A stretch of DNA of 64,000 nt from positions 62,001-126,000 of the forward strand of contig NW_027077451.1 in the NCBI RefSeq assembly GCF_963924675.1. Direction: 5' to 3'. Source of the stretch: Phocoena phocoena. Its lineage: Eukaryota > Chordata > Mammalia > Artiodactyla > Phocoenidae. The number at the start of each line of letters is the position of its first letter. Positions within the stretch are counted from its first letter, which is position 1. This document shows, piece by piece, positions 12,238 through 26,213 of this stretch. Made by a program: the position numbers and the translations under genes. Under the pieces are notes generated by a model. It saw only the letters and a list, made by a program, of their open reading frames with translations, was not told the origin of the DNA and searched no databases.

Positions 12238-13985
12238 GGTGTCTGCACGGGCAAATGTAACGCTCATTGCCCACCAGGAAGAGGAATTAAACAAAGGCTC
12301 AGTGTGCACTGCTGGAAACAGATTAGGGCCTGAAGCAATCCTGCGGTTTTGTGCCCAGATCACAAGAAAGTGAGTTGAAGAAAGGAGCTCAGGGGCACTG
12401 TACTTCACAAACCTGCAGAGTTATAAATGACAGCTATCCTCCAAAAATATATTGAAGTAAGCCTGCGAAGGGGACTTGAAAGCGGGGCTGAATTTCAGGA
12501 AAACGATTGCAGGGGGTAGACTGGAATTGCCCTGTAAGCATAGGAAAAGAGGCAGAACGTCGACAATGATGCACTTGGCCAAAAAGGGCGTATGCGTTTT
12601 TTCCTGAATATATTCAGGAAAAAACGCATACGCCCTTTTTGGCCAACCAAGCAAGCCTGTAAAGGAAATCTGCACTACAATGAAATCTCACTGCCCCCCC
12701 GGGCAAAAGGGCCATCTGAAAAAAGTGTAAAATCCAGAAATGTAGGACAGGATATGGAGAACAGGGAGCCTTGTTATGCAGATTGGCAGGATGTAAATTG
12801 CCAGCAGCCACCCTGGAGAAGTGTATGGTGTTTCCTGAAACACGTAAGAAACAAAGCAACACAGCCTATGGCACTTCCACTTATGGTCCTATAGCTTACG
12901 GAAATTAAAATCAAAATCAGACAGCCACCCCAATATTTGGGACGGCTGTGTTCACAAGAAGCTCGTCTACAATATCAGGTAAATATCCCAGAAAGCAAAA
13001 AATGGATAAAGAAGTTGTTGCACGTACGTGCAATGCAATATAACTCAGCAATGAAATCTGTGTCATCAGGCCCGTAGCGGCATAGTGAGTGGATGCACGT
13101 ACGGTGATTCTACGTGAACTACGTCACACAGAAAAAGAAACATCATAAGATATCACTAATACACGGAATGTAAACTTGACTACACATGAACTGAATTACA
13201 AAACAGAACAGGGTCACAAATTTAGAAAATCAACTAGTGCTTGCTTATGGGGAAAGGTGCGTTGGGGTGCTGCATAAAACCAGAGACTGAAATTAGCACA
13301 GATAACATTCCATAAGCCAAATATGTAATAGACAAGACCTACTCCTTGCTCAACGAAATGGACCCAACACCACATATTCAACGCCTAGGAATATACCTGA
13401 CTAGGAAGAATCTTAAAACCCATGGATATATATGTCTCCATAGGAGAATCAAGCGTGTGTACAGCGGTGGAAATGCAGCAGTGAAAATCCGATAAATCCC
13501 ATTATCAAAATAAATTTCGAAAACAAAACACAAAGACAGTGAAATAGAGAGCAATTCTTAAATAATTCACTCAGGGCATGTGATGCAACCGGGATTGACC
13601 ACATCTACACCCAGAGCTGGTTGAGACATAAGGCTGGACACTTCAGGCTGATAGCACTGGTGAGTTTCGGTGAGCAAATGCAGACCCTTTGAAGTCATAC
13701 TGCATGGTACCCATTCCATGGGTCCCAACTCTCCAGGTTCAAGGGATTCTTCCTGCAGCTAAAACATGCATGGGAAACCCAGAGTATCGTCCACCGTGTG
13801 ATTGGGAAACGATTTAAAATGCATCTCAGTTTTCGTATCCTGGTCCTCGGGTTCACCATTCCAGATGCTTTACTAACACTCTCCCCGCTTGGAGAGTCAG
13901 TGCCTTTAACCTCCTGTTTGGCACAGCTTGCCATTTCTGTGCAAGATGAACAGGAATAGCGAGAACCAATGAGAGACTAGCTGTA
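12238..13985 (+). repeat. Satellite monomer U8 (class I)
   Basis: 1,748 bp; palindrome 12575-12646 is perfect. Private marks: gtgcactgctgg, cccagatcac, gccctgtaagc and gttgttgcacg. The copy is U17; the base at 13478 (g) differs from 29202 (a). Confidence 0.93.
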
Positions 13986-15734
13986 GGTGTCTGCACGGGC
14001 AAATGTAACGCTCATTGCCCACCAGGAAGAGGAATTAAACAAAGGCTCAGTGTGCCCTGCTGGAAACAGATTAGGGCCTGAAGCAATCCTGCGGTTTTGT
14101 GCCCAGCTCACAAGAAAGCGAGTTGAAGAAAGGAGCTCAGGGGCACTGTACTTCACAAACCTGCAGAGTTATAAATGACAGCTATCCTCCACAAATATAT
14201 TGAAGTAAGCCTGCGAAGGGGACTTGAAAGCGGGGCTGAATTTCAGGAAAACGATTGCAGGGGGTAGACTGGAATTGCCCTGAAAGCATAGGAAAAGAGG
14301 CACAACGTCGACAATGATGCACTTGACCAAAAAGGGCGTATGCGTTTTTTCCTGAATATATTCAGGAAAAAACGCATACGCCCATTTTGGCCAACCAAGC
14401 AAGCCTGTAAATGAAATCTGCACTACAATGAAATCTCACTGCCCCCCCCGGGCAAAAGGGCCATCTGAAAAAAGTGTAAAATCCAGAAAGGTAGGACAGG
14501 ATATGGAGAACAGGGAGCCTTGTTATGCTGATTGGCAGGATGTAAATTGGCAGCAGCCACCCTGGAGAAGTGTATGGTGTTTCCTGAAACACGTAAGAAA
14601 CAAAGCAACACAGCCTATGGCACTTCCACTTATGGTCCTATAGCTTATGGAAATTAAAATCAAAAACAGAGAGCCACCCCAATATTTGGGACGGCTGTGT
14701 TCACAAGAAGCTCGTCTACAGTATCAGGTAAATATCCCAGAAAGCAAAAAATGGATAAAGAAGTTGTGGCACATACGTGCAATGCAATATCACTCAGCAA
14801 TGAAATCTGTGTCATCAGGCCCGTAGCGGCATAGTAAGTGGATGCAGGTACGGTGATTCTACGTGAACTACGTCACACAGAAAAAGAAACATCATAAGAT
14901 ATCACTAATACACGGAATGTAAACTTGACTACACATGAACTGAATTACAAAACAGAACAGGGTCTCAAATTTAGAAAACCAACTAGTGCTTGCTTATGGG
15001 GAAAGGTGCCTTGGGGTGCTGCATAAAACCAGAGACTGAAATTAGCACAGATAACATTCCATAAGCCAAATATGTAATAGACAAGACCTACTCCTTGCTC
15101 AACGAAATGGACCCAACACCACATATTCAACGCCTAGGAATATACCTGACTAGGAAGAATCTTAAAACCCATGGATATATATGTCTCCGTAAGAGAATCA
15201 AGCGTGTGTACAGCGGCCGAAACGCAGCAGTGAAAATCCGATAAATCCCATTATCAAAATAAATTTCGAAAACAAAACACAAAGACAGTGAAATAGAGAG
15301 CAATTCTTAAATAATTCACTCAGGGCATGTGATGCAACCGGGATTGACCACATCTACACCCAGAGCTGCTTGAGACATAAGGCTGGACACTTCAGGCTGA
15401 TAGCATTGGTGAGTTTCGGTGAGCAAATGCAGACCCTTTGAAGTCATACTGCATGGTACCCATTCCATGGGTCCCAACTCTCCAGGTTCAAGGGATTCTT
15501 CCTCCAGCTAAAACATGCATGGGAAACCAACAGTATCGTCCTCCGTGTGATTGGGAAATGATTGAAAATGCATCTCAGTTTTCGTATCCTGGTCCTCGGG
15601 TTCACCATTCCAGATGCTTTACTAACACTCTCCCCGCTTGGAGAGTCAGTGCCTTTAACCTCCTGTTTCGCACAGCTTGCAATTTCTGTGCAAGATGAAC
15701 AGGAATAGGGAGAACCAATGAGAGACTAGCTGTA
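13986..15734 (+). repeat. Satellite monomer U9 (class I)
   Basis: 1,749 bp; palindrome 14323-14394 with two mismatches (ttgaccaaaa and cgcccatttt). Private marks: tcctccacaaat, ttggcagcagcc, gagctgcttgag and aaaccaacagtatcg. Copied as U18. Confidence 0.93.
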
Positions 15735-17482
15735 GCTGTCCGCACGGGCAAATGTAACGCTCATTGCCCACCAGGAAGAGGAATTAAACAAAGGCTCAGT
15801 GTGCCCTGCTGGAAACAGATTAGGGCCTGAAGCAATCATGCGGTTTTGTGCCCAGCTCACAAGAAAGCGAGTTGAAGAAAGGAGCTCAGGGGCACTGTAC
15901 TTCACAAACCTGCAGAGTTATAAATGACAGCTATCCTCCAAAAATATATTGAAATAAGCCTGCGAAGGGGACTTGAAAGCGGAGCTGAATTTCAGGAAAA
16001 CGATTGAAGGGGGTAGACTGGAATTGCCCTGAAAGCATAGGAAAAGAGGCACAACGTCGACAATGATGCACTTGGCCAAAAATGGCGTATGCGTTTTTTC
16101 CTGAATATATTCAGGAAAAAACGCATACGCCCTTTTTGGCCAACCAAGCAAGCCTGTAAAGGAAATCTGCACTACAATGAAATCTCACTGCCCCCCCGGG
16201 CAAAAGGGCCATCTGAAAAAAGTGTAAAATCCAGAAAGGTAGGACAGGATATGGAGAACAGGGAGCCTTGTTATGCTGATTGGCAGGATGTAAATTGCCA
16301 GCAGCCACTCTGGAGAAGTGTATGGTGTTTCCTGAAACACGTAAGAAACAAAGCAACACAGCCTATGGCACTTCCACTTATGGTCTTATAGCTTACGGAA
16401 ATTAAAATAAAAAACCGACAGCCACCGCAATATTTGGGACGGCTGTGTTCACAAGAAGCTCGTCTACAGTATCAGGTAAATATCCCAGAAAGCAAAAAAT
16501 GGATAAAGAAGTTGTGGCACGTACGTACAATGCAATATCACTCAGCAATGAAATCTGTGTCATCAGGCCCGTAGCGGCATAGTGAGTGGATGCAGGTACG
16601 GTGATTCTACGTGAACTACGTCACACAGAAAAAGAAACTTCATAAGATATCACTAATACACGGAATGTAAACTTGCCTACACATGAACTGAATTACAAAA
16701 CAGAACAGGGTCTCAAATTTAGAAAACCAACTAGTGCTTGCTTATGGGGAAAGATGCGTTGGGGTGCTGCATAAAACCAGAGACTGAAATTAGCACAGAT
16801 AACATTCCATAAGCCAAATATGTAATAGACAAGACCTACTCCTTGCTCAACGAAATGGACCCAACACCACATATTCAACGCCTAGGAATATACCTGACTA
16901 GGAAGAATCTTAAAACCCATGGATATATATGTCTCCGTAAGAGAATCAAGCGTGTGTACAGCGGCCGAAACGCAGCAGTGAAAATCCGATAAATCCCATT
17001 ATCAAAATAAATTTCGAAAACAAAACACAAAGACAGTGAAATAGAGAGCAATTCTTAAATAATTCACCCAGGGCATGTGATGCAACCAGGATTGACCACA
17101 TCTACACCCAGAGCTGGTTGAGACATAAGGCTTGACAGTTCAGCCTGATAGCATTGGTGAGTTTCGGTGAGCAAATGCAGACCCTTTCAAGTCATACTGC
17201 ATGGTACCCATTCCATGGGTCCCAACTCTCCAGGTTAAAGGGATTCTTCCTCCACCTAAAACATGCATGGGAAACCCAGAGTATCGTCCACCATGTGATT
17301 GGGAAACGATTTAAAATGCATCTCAGTTTTCGTATCCTGGTCCTCGGGTTCACCATTCCAGATGTTTTACTAACACTCTCCCCGCTTGGAGAGTCAGTGC
17401 GTTTAACCTCCTGTTTGGCACAGCTTGCAATTTCTGTGCAAGATGAACAGGAATAGGGAGAACCAATGAGAGACTAGCTGTA
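15735..17482 (+). repeat. Satellite monomer U10 (class I)
   Basis: 1,748 bp; starts with the variant gctgtccgc. Palindrome 16072-16143 has one mismatch (aaaaatggcg). Private marks: caatcatgcgg, gattgaaggggg, gccactctgg and ggtcttatagc. Copied as U19. Confidence 0.93.
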
Positions 17483-19228
17483 GGTGTCTGCCCGGGAAAT
17501 GTAACGATCATTGCCCACCAGGAAGAGGAATTAAACAAAGGCTCAGCGTGCCCTGCTGAAAACAGTTTAGGGCCTGAAGCAATCCTTTGGTTTTGTGTCC
17601 AGCTCACAAGAAAGCGAGTTGAAGAAAGGAGCTCAGGGACACTGTAATTCACAAACCTGCAGAGTTATAAATGACAGCTCTCCTCCAAAAATATATTGAA
17701 GTAAGCCTGCGAAGGGGACTTGAAAGCGGGGCAGAATTTCAGGAAAACGATTGCAGGGGGTAGACTGGAATTGCCCTGAAAGCATTGGAAAAGAGGCAGA
17801 ACATCGACAATGATGCACTTGGCCAAAAAGTGCGTATGCGTTTTTTCCTGAATATATTCAGGAAAAAACGCTTACGCCCTTTTTGGCCAACCAAGCAAGC
17901 CTGTAAAGGAAATCTGCACTACAATGAAGTCTCACTGCCCCCCGGGCAAAAGGGCCATCTGAAAAAAGTGTAAAATCCAGAAAGGTAGGACAGGATATGG
18001 AGAACAGGGAGCCTTGTTATGCTGATTGGCAGGATGTAAATTGCCAGCAGCCACCCTGGAGAAGTGTATGGTGTTTCCTGAAACACGTAAGAAACAAAGC
18101 AACACAGCCTATGGCACTTCCACTTATGGTCCTATAGCTTACGGAAATTAAAATCAAAAACAGACAGCCACCCCAATATTTGGGACGGCTGTGTTCACAA
18201 GAAGCTCGTCTACAGTATCAGGTAAATATCCCAGAAAGCAAAAAATGGATAAAGAAGTTGTGGAATGTACGTACAATGCAATATCACTCAGCAATGAAAT
18301 CTGTGTCATCAGGCCCGTAGCGGCATAGTGAGTGGATGCAGGTACGGTGATTCTACGTGAACTAGGTCACACAGAAAAAGAAACATCATAAGATATCACT
18401 AATACACGGAATGTAAACTTGACTACACATGAACTGAATTACAAAAAAGAACAGGGTCTCAAATGTAGAAAACCAACTAGTGCTTGCTTATGGGGAGAGG
18501 TGCCTTGGGGTGCTGCATAAAACCAGAGGCTGAAATTAGCACAGATAACTTTCCATAAGCCAAATATGTAACAGACAAGACCTACTCCTTGCTCAACGAA
18601 ATGGACCCAACACCACATATTCAACGCCTAGGAATATACCTGACTAGGAAGAATCTTAAAACCCATGGATATATATGTCTCCATAAGACAATCAAGCGTG
18701 TGTACAGCGGCCGAAACGCAGCAGTGAAAATCCGATAAATCCCATTATCAAAATAAATTTCGAAAACAAAACACAAAGACAGTGAAATAGAGAGCAATTC
18801 TTAAATAATTCACTCAGGGCATGTGATGCAACCGGGATTGACCACATCTACACCCAGAGCTGGTTGAGACATAAGGCTGGACACTTCAGGCTGATAGCAT
18901 TGGTGAGTCTCGGTGAGCAAATGCAGACCCTTTGAAGTCATACTGCATGGTACCCATTCCATGGGTCCCAACTCTCCAGGTTCAAGGCATTCTTCCTCCA
19001 GCTAAAACATGCATGGGAAACCCAGAGTATCGTCCACCGTGTGATTGGGAAACAATTTAAAATGCATCTCAGTTTTCGTATCCTGGTCCTCGGGTTCACC
19101 ATTCCAGATGCTTTACGAACACTCTCCCCGCTTGGAGAGTCAGTGCCTTTAACCTCCTGTTTGGCACAGCTTGCAATTTCTGTGCAAGATGAACAGGAAT
19201 AGGGAGAACCAATGAGAGACTAGCTGTA
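17483..19228 (+). repeat. Satellite monomer U11 (class I)
   Basis: 1,746 bp; palindrome 17819-17890 with gtgcg on the left but cgccc on the right, plus cgcttacg. Private marks: gcccgggaaatg (one base short), caatcctttgg and gtaacagacaag. Compared with its copy U20, three differences were located: 18264 and 18266 (versus 33988 and 33990) and 18683 (versus 34407). Confidence 0.93.
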
Positions 19229-20972
19229 GGTGTCTGCACGTGCAAATGTAACGCTCATTGCCCACCAGGAAGAGGAATTAAACAAAGGCTCAGTGTGCCC
19301 TGCGGGAAACAGATTAGGGCCTGAAGCAATCCTGCGGTTTTGTGCCCAGCTCACAAGAAAGCGAGTTGAAGAAAGGAGCTCAGGGGCACTGTAATTCACA
19401 AACCTGCAGAGTTATAAATAACAGCTATCCTCCAAAAATATATTGAAGTAAGCCTGCGAAGGGGATTGGAAAGCGGGGCAGAATTTCAGGAAAACGATTG
19501 CAGGGGGTAGACTGGAATTGCCTTGAAAGCATAGGAAAAGAGGCAGAACGTCGACAATGATGCACTTGGCCAAAAAGTGCGTATGCGTTTTTTCCTGAAT
19601 ATATTCAGGAAAAAATGCATACGCACTTTTTGGCCAACCAAGCAAGCCTGTAAAGAAATCTGCACTACAATGAAGTCTCACTGCCCCCCGGGCAAAAGGG
19701 CCATCTGAAAAAAGTGTAAAATCCAGAAAGGTAGGACAGGATATGGAGAACAGTGAGCCTTTTTATGCCGATTGGCAGGTTGTAAATTGCCAACAGCCAA
19801 CCTGGAGAAGTGTATGGTGTTTCCTGAAACACGTAAGAAATAAAGCAACACAGCCTATGGCACTTGCACTTATGGTCCTATAGCTTAGGGAAATTAAAAT
19901 CACAAACAGACAGCCACCCCAATGTTTGGGACGGCTGTGTTCACAGGAAGCTCGTCTACAGTACCAGGTAAATATCCCAGAAAGCAAAAAATGGATAAAG
20001 AAGTTGTGGCACGTACGTGCAATGCAGTGTCACTCAGCAATGAAATCTGTGTCATCAGGCCGTAGCGGTTAGTGAGTGGATGCATGTACGGTGATTCTAC
20101 GTGAACTACATCACACAGAAAAAGAAACATCATAAGATATCACTAATACACGGAATGTAAATTTAACTACACATGAACTGAATTACAAAACAGAACAGGG
20201 TCTCAAAATTTGAAAACCAACTAGTGCTTGCTTATGGGAAAATGTGCGTTGGGATGCTGCATAAAACCAGAGACTGAAATTAGCACAGATAACTTTCCAT
20301 AAGCCAAATATGTAATAGACAAGACCTACTCCTTGCTCAACGAAATGGACTCAACACCACATATTCAACGCCTAGGAATATACCTGACTAGGAAGAATCT
20401 TAAAACACATGGATTTATATGTCTCCGTAAGAGAATCAAGCGTGTGTACAGCGGCCGAAACGCAGCAGTGAAAATCCGATATATCCCATTATCAAAATAA
20501 ATTTCGAACACAAAACACAAAGACAGTGAAATAGAGAGCAATTCTTAAATAATTCACTCAGGGCATGTGATGCAACCGGGATTTACCACATCTACACCCA
20601 GAGCTGGTTGAGACATAAGGCTGGACACTTCAGGCTGATAGCATTGGTGAGTTTCGGTGAGCAAATGCCGACCCTTTGAAGTCATACTGCATGGTACCCA
20701 TTCCATGGGTCCCAAATCTCCAGGTTCAAGGGATTCTTCCTCCAGCTAAAACATGCATGGGAAACCCAGAGTATCGTCCACCGTGTGATTGGGAAACGAT
20801 TTAAAATGCATCTCAGTTTTCGTATCCTGGTCCTCGGGTTCAACATTCCAGATGCTTTACTACCACTCTCCCCGCTTGGAGTGTCAGTGCCTTTAACCTC
20901 CTCTTTGGCACAGCTTGCAATTTCTGTGCAAGATGAACAGGAATAGGGAGAACCAATGAGAGACTAGCTGTA
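19229..20972 (+). repeat. Satellite monomer U12, chimera at the duplication junction
   Basis: 1,744 bp. Up to about 20,417 it carries the marks shared with U21 (tgcacgtgcaaatg, aaaacacatggatttatatg near 20402, tgccgattggcagg). From about 20,490 it carries the marks of U2 (gatatatccc, cgaacacaaaac, gagtgtcagtg). The junction is in phase and seamless, as expected for unequal exchange. Palindrome 19566-19637 shows matched changes in both arms (gtgcg with cgcac). Confidence 0.92.
20418..20490. other. Junction of 17.5-kb tandem duplication
   Basis: Left of this interval the sequence matches U21 (offset +15,724); right of it the sequence matches U2-U4 (offset -17,477). No bases are added or lost relative to the monomer, so the join looks like homologous unequal exchange within the L1 3' UTR part of the monomer. 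Confidence 0.85.
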
Positions 20973-22718
20973 GGTGTCTGCCCGGGCAAATGTAACGCTC
21001 ATTTCCCACCAGGAAGAGGAATTAACCAAAGGCTCAGCATGCCCTGCCGGAAACAGATTAGGGCCTGAAGCAATCCTGCGGTTTTGTGCCCAGCTCACAA
21101 GAAAGCGAGTTGAAGAAAGGAGCTCAGGGGCACTGTAATTCACAAACCTGCAGAGTTATAAATGACAGCTATCCTCCAAAAATATATTGAAGTAAGCCTG
21201 CAAAGGGGACTTGAAAGCGGGGCAGAATTTCAGGAAAACGATTGCCGGGGGTAGACTGGAATTGCCCTGAAAGCATAGGAAAAGAGGCAGAACGTCGACA
21301 ATGATGCACTTGGCCAAAAAGGGCGTATGCGTTTTTTCCTGAATATATTCAGGGAAAAACGCATACGCCCTTTTTGGCCAACCAAGCAAGCCTGTAAAGG
21401 AAATCTGCACTACAATGAAGTCTCACTGCCCCCCGGGGAAAAGGGCCATCTGAAAAAAGTGTAAAATCCAGAAAGGTAGGACAGGATATGGAGAACAGGG
21501 AGCCTTGTTATGCTGATTGGCAGGATGTAAATTGCCAACAGCCAACCTGGAGAAGTGTATGGTGTTTCCTGAAACACGTAAGAAATAAAGCAACACAGCC
21601 TATGGCAATTGCACTTATTATCCTATTCCTTAGGGAAATTAAAATCAAAAACAGAGAGCCACCCCAAAGTTTGGGACGGCTGTGTTGCCAAGAAGCTCGT
21701 CTACAGTACCAGGTAAATATCCCAGAAAGCAAAAATGGATAAAGAAGTTGTGGCACGTACGTGCAATGCAGTATCACTCAGCAATGAAATCTGTGTCATC
21801 AGGCCCGTAGCGGCATAGTGAGTGGATGCAGGTACGGTGATTCTACGTGAACTACGTCACACAGAAAAAGAAACATCATAAGATATCACTAATGCATGGA
21901 ATGTAAACTTGACTACACATGAACTGAATTACAAAACAGAACAGGGTCTCAAATTTAGAAAACCAACTAGTGCTTGCTTATGGGGAAAGGTAACTTGGGG
22001 TGCTGCATAAAACCAGAGACTGAAATTAGCACAGATAACTTTCCATAAGCCAAATATGTAATAGACAAGACCTACTCCTTGCTCAACGAAATGGACCCAA
22101 CACCACATATTCACTGCCTAGGAATATACCTGACTAGGATGAATCTTAAAACCCATGGATATATATGTCTCCATAAGAGAATCAAGCGTGTGTACAGCGG
22201 CCGAAACGCAGCAGTGAAAATCCGATAAATCCCATTATCAAAATAAATTTCGAACACAAAACACAAAGACAGTGAAATAGAGAGCAATTCTTAAATAATT
22301 CACTCAGGGCATGTGATGCAACCGGGATTGACCACATCTACACCCAGAGCTGGTTGAGACATAAGGCTGGACACTTCAGGCTGATAGCATTGGTGAGTTT
22401 CGGTGAGCAAATGCAGACCCTTTGAAGTCATACTGCATGGTACCCATTCCATGGTTCCCAAATATCCAGGTTCAAGGGATTCTTCCTGCAGCTAAAACAT
22501 GCATGGGAAACCCAGAGTATCGTCCACCGTGTGATTGGGAAACGATTTAAAATGCATCTCAGTTTTCGTATCCTGGTCCTCGGGTTCAACATTCCAGATG
22601 CTTTACTACCACTCTCCCCGCTTGGAGTGTCAGTGCCTTTAACCTCCTCTTTGGCACAGCTTGCAATTTCTGTGCAAGATGAACAGGAATAGGGAGAACC
22701 AATGAGAGACTAGCTGTA
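20973..22718 (+). repeat. Satellite monomer U13, copy of U3
   Basis: 1,746 bp at offset 17,477 from U3, with the same early stop caused by gcaaaaatgg and the same ttatcctattcc. Palindrome 21310-21381 has the same single mismatch as U3. No difference from U3 was noticed in the stretches compared. Confidence 0.93.
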
Positions 22719-24465
22719 GGTGTCTGCCCGGGCAAATGTAACGCTCATTTCCCACCAGGAAGAGGAATTAACCAAAGGCTCAGCATGCCCTGCCGGAAAC
22801 AGATTAGGGCCTGAAGCAATCCTGCGGTTTTATGCCCAGCTCACAAGAAAGCGAGTTGAAGAAAGGAGCTCAGGGGCACTGTAATTCACAAACCTGCAGA
22901 GTTATAAATGACAGCTATCCTCCAAAAATATATTGAAGTAAGCCTGCAAAGGGGACTTGAAAGCGGGGCAGAATTTCAGGAAAACGATTGCCGGGGGTAG
23001 ACTGGAATTGCCCTGAAAGCATAGGAAAAGAGGCAGAACGTCGACAATGATGCACTTGGCCAAAAAGGGCGTATGCGTTTTTTCCTGAATATATTCAGGG
23101 AAAAACGCATACGCCCTTTTTGGCCAACCAAGCAAGCCTGTAAAGGAAATCTGCACTACAATGAAGTCTCACTGCCCCCCGGGGAAAAGGGCCATCTGAA
23201 AAAAGTGTAAAATCCAGAAAGGTAGGACAGGATATGGAGAACAGGGAGCCTTGTTATGCTGATTGGCAGGATGTAAATTGCCAACAGCCAACCTGGAGAA
23301 GTGTATGGTGTTTCCTGAAACACGTAAGAAATAAAGCAACACAGCCTATGGCAATTGCACTTATGGTCCTATTCCTTAGGGAAATTAAAATCAAAAACAG
23401 AGAGCCACCCCAAAGTTTGGGACGGCTGTGTTCCCAAGAAGCTCGTCTACAGTACCAGGTAAATATCCCAGAAAGCAAAAAATGGATAAAGAAGTTGTGG
23501 CACGTACGTGCAATGCAGTATCACTCAGCAATGAAATCTGTGTCATCAGGCCCGTAGCGGCATAGTGAGTGGATGCAGGTACGGTGATTCTACGTGAACT
23601 ACGTCACACAGAAAAAGAAACATCATAAGATATCACTAATACACGGAATGTAAACTTGACTACACATGAACTGAATTACAAAACAGAACAGGGTCTCAAA
23701 TTTAGAAAACCAACTAGTGCTTGCTTATGGGGAAAGGTGCTTTGGGGTGCTGCATAAAACCAGAGACAGAAATTAGCGCAGATAACTTTCCATAAGCCAA
23801 ATATGTAATAGACAAGACCTACTCCTTGCTCAACGAAATGGACCCAACACCACATATTCAACGCCTAGGAATATACCTGACTAGGAAGAATCTTAAAACC
23901 CATGGATATATATGTCTCCGTAAGAGAATCAAGCGTGTGTACTGTGGCCGAAACGCAGCAGTGAAAATCCGATAAATCCCATTATCAAAATAAATTTCGA
24001 AAACAAAACACAAAGACAGTGAAATAGAGAGCAATTCTTAAATAATTCACTCAGGGCATGTGATGCAACCGGGATTGACCACATCTACACCCAGAGCTGG
24101 TTGAGACATAAGGCTGGACACTTCAGGCTGATAGCATTGGTGAGTTTCGGTGAGCAAATGCAGACCCTTTGAAGTCATACTGCATGGTACCCATTCCATG
24201 GGTCCCAACTCTCCAGGTTCAAGGGATTCTTCCTCCAGCTAAAACATGCATGGGAAACCCAGAGTATCGTCAACCGTGTGATTGGGAAATGATTTAAAAT
24301 GCATCTCAGTTTTCGTTTCCTGGTCCTCGGGTTCACCATTCCAGATGCTTTACTAACACTCTCCCCGCTTGGAGAGTCAGTGCCTTTAACCTCCTGTTTC
24401 GCACAGCTTGCAATTTCTGTGCAAGATGAACAGGAATAGGGAGAACCAATGAGAGACTGGCTGTA
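22719..24465 (+). repeat. Satellite monomer U14, U4/U5 hybrid
   Basis: 1,747 bp. The 5' part, through ccagagacagaaattagcgcag near 23,762-23,780, is U4 (offset 17,477). From tactgtggccg near 23,940 it is U5 (offset 15,724). The exchange lies between these marks and removed one monomer length (1,753 bp). Palindrome 23056-23127. Confidence 0.92.
23778..23941. other. Single-monomer deletion point in second copy of duplication
   Basis: The offset to the first copy changes here from 17,477 to 15,724. The interval has no distinguishing base between U4 and U5, so the exchange cannot be placed more finely. It falls at phase about 1,060-1,223 of the monomer, close to the phase of the duplication junction. 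Confidence 0.85.
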
Positions 24466-26213
24466 GGTGTCTGCACGGGCAAATGTAACGCTCATTGCCC
24501 ACCAGGAAGAGGAATTAAACAAAGGCACAGTGTGCCCTGCTGGAAAGAGATTAGGGCCTGAAGCAATCCTGCGGTTTTGTGCCCAGCTCACAAGAAAGCG
24601 AGTTGAAGAAAGGAGCTCAGGGGCACTGTACTTCACAAACCTGCAGAGTTATAAATGACAGCTATCCTCCAAAAATATATTGAAGTAAGCCTGCGAAGGG
24701 GACTTGAAAGCGGGGCTGAATTTCAGGAAAACGATTGCAGGGGGTAGACTGGAATTGCCCTGAAAGCATAGGAAAAGAGGCACAACGTGGACAATGATGC
24801 ACTTGGCCAAAAAGGGCGTATGCGTTTTATCCTGAATATATTCAGGAAAAAACGCATACGCCCTTTTTGGCCAACCAAGGAAGCCTGTAAAGGAAATCTG
24901 CACTACAATGAAATCTCACTGCCCCCCTGGGCAAAAGGGCCATCTGAAAAAAGTGTAAAATCCAGAAAGGTAGGACAGGATATGGAGAACAGGGAGCCTT
25001 GTTATGCTGATTGGCAGGATGTAAATTGCCAGCAGCCACCCTGGAGAAGTGTATGGTGTTTCCTGAAACACGTAAGGAACAAAGCAACACAGACTATGGC
25101 ACTTCCACTTATGGTCCTATAGCTTACGGAAATTAAAATCAAAAACAGACAGCCACCCCAATATTTGGGACGGCTGTGTTCAGAAGAAGCTCGTCTACAA
25201 TATCAGGTAAATATCCCAGAAAGCAAAAAATGGATAAAGAAGTTGTGGCACGTACGTGCAATGCAATATCACTCAGCAATGAAATCTGTGTCATCAGGCC
25301 CGTAGCGGCATAGTAAGTGGATGCAGGTACGGTGATTCTACGTGAACTACGTCACACAGAAAAAGAAACATCATAAGATATCACAAATACACGGAATGTA
25401 AACTTGACTACACATGAACTGAATTACAAAACAGAACAGGGTCTCAAATTTAGAAAACCAACTAGTGCTTGCTTATGGGGAAAGGTGCGTTGGGGTGCTG
25501 CATAAAACCAGAGACTGAAATTAGCACAGATAACATTCCATAAGCCAAATATGTAATAGACAAGACCTCCTACTTGCTCAACGAAATGGACTCAACACCA
25601 CATATTCAACGCCTAGGAATATACCTGACTAGGAAGAATCTTAAAACCCATGGATATATATGTCTCCGTAAGAGAATCAAGCGTGTGTACAGCGGCGGAA
25701 ACGCAGCAGTGAAAATCCGATAAATCCCATTATCAAAATAAATTTCGAAAACAAAACACAAAGACAGTGAAATAGAGAGCAATTCTTAAATAATTCACTC
25801 AGGGCATGTGATGCAACCGGGATTGACCACATCTACACCCAGAGCTGGTTGAGACATAAGGCTGGACACTTCAGGCTGATAGCATTGGTGAGTTTCGGTG
25901 AGCAAATGCAGACCCTTTGAAGTCATACTGCCTGGTACCCATTCCATGGGTCCCAACTCTCCAGGTTCAAGGGATTCTTCCTCCAGCTAAAACATGCATG
26001 GGAAACCCAGAGTATCGTCCAGTGTGTGATTGGGAAACGATTTAAAATGCATCTCTGTTTTCGTTTCCTGGTCCTCGGGTTCACCATTCCAGATGCTTTA
26101 CTAACACTCTCCCCGCTTGGAGAGTCAGTGCCTTTAACCTCCTGTTTGGCACAGCCTGCCATTTCTGTGCAAGATGAACAGGAATAGGGAGAACCAATGA
26201 GAGACTAGCTGTA
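24466..26213 (+). repeat. Satellite monomer U15, copy of U6
   Basis: 1,748 bp at offset 15,724; palindrome 24803-24874 with the same ttttatcctg mismatch. All private marks of U6 that I checked are present. Confidence 0.93.
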
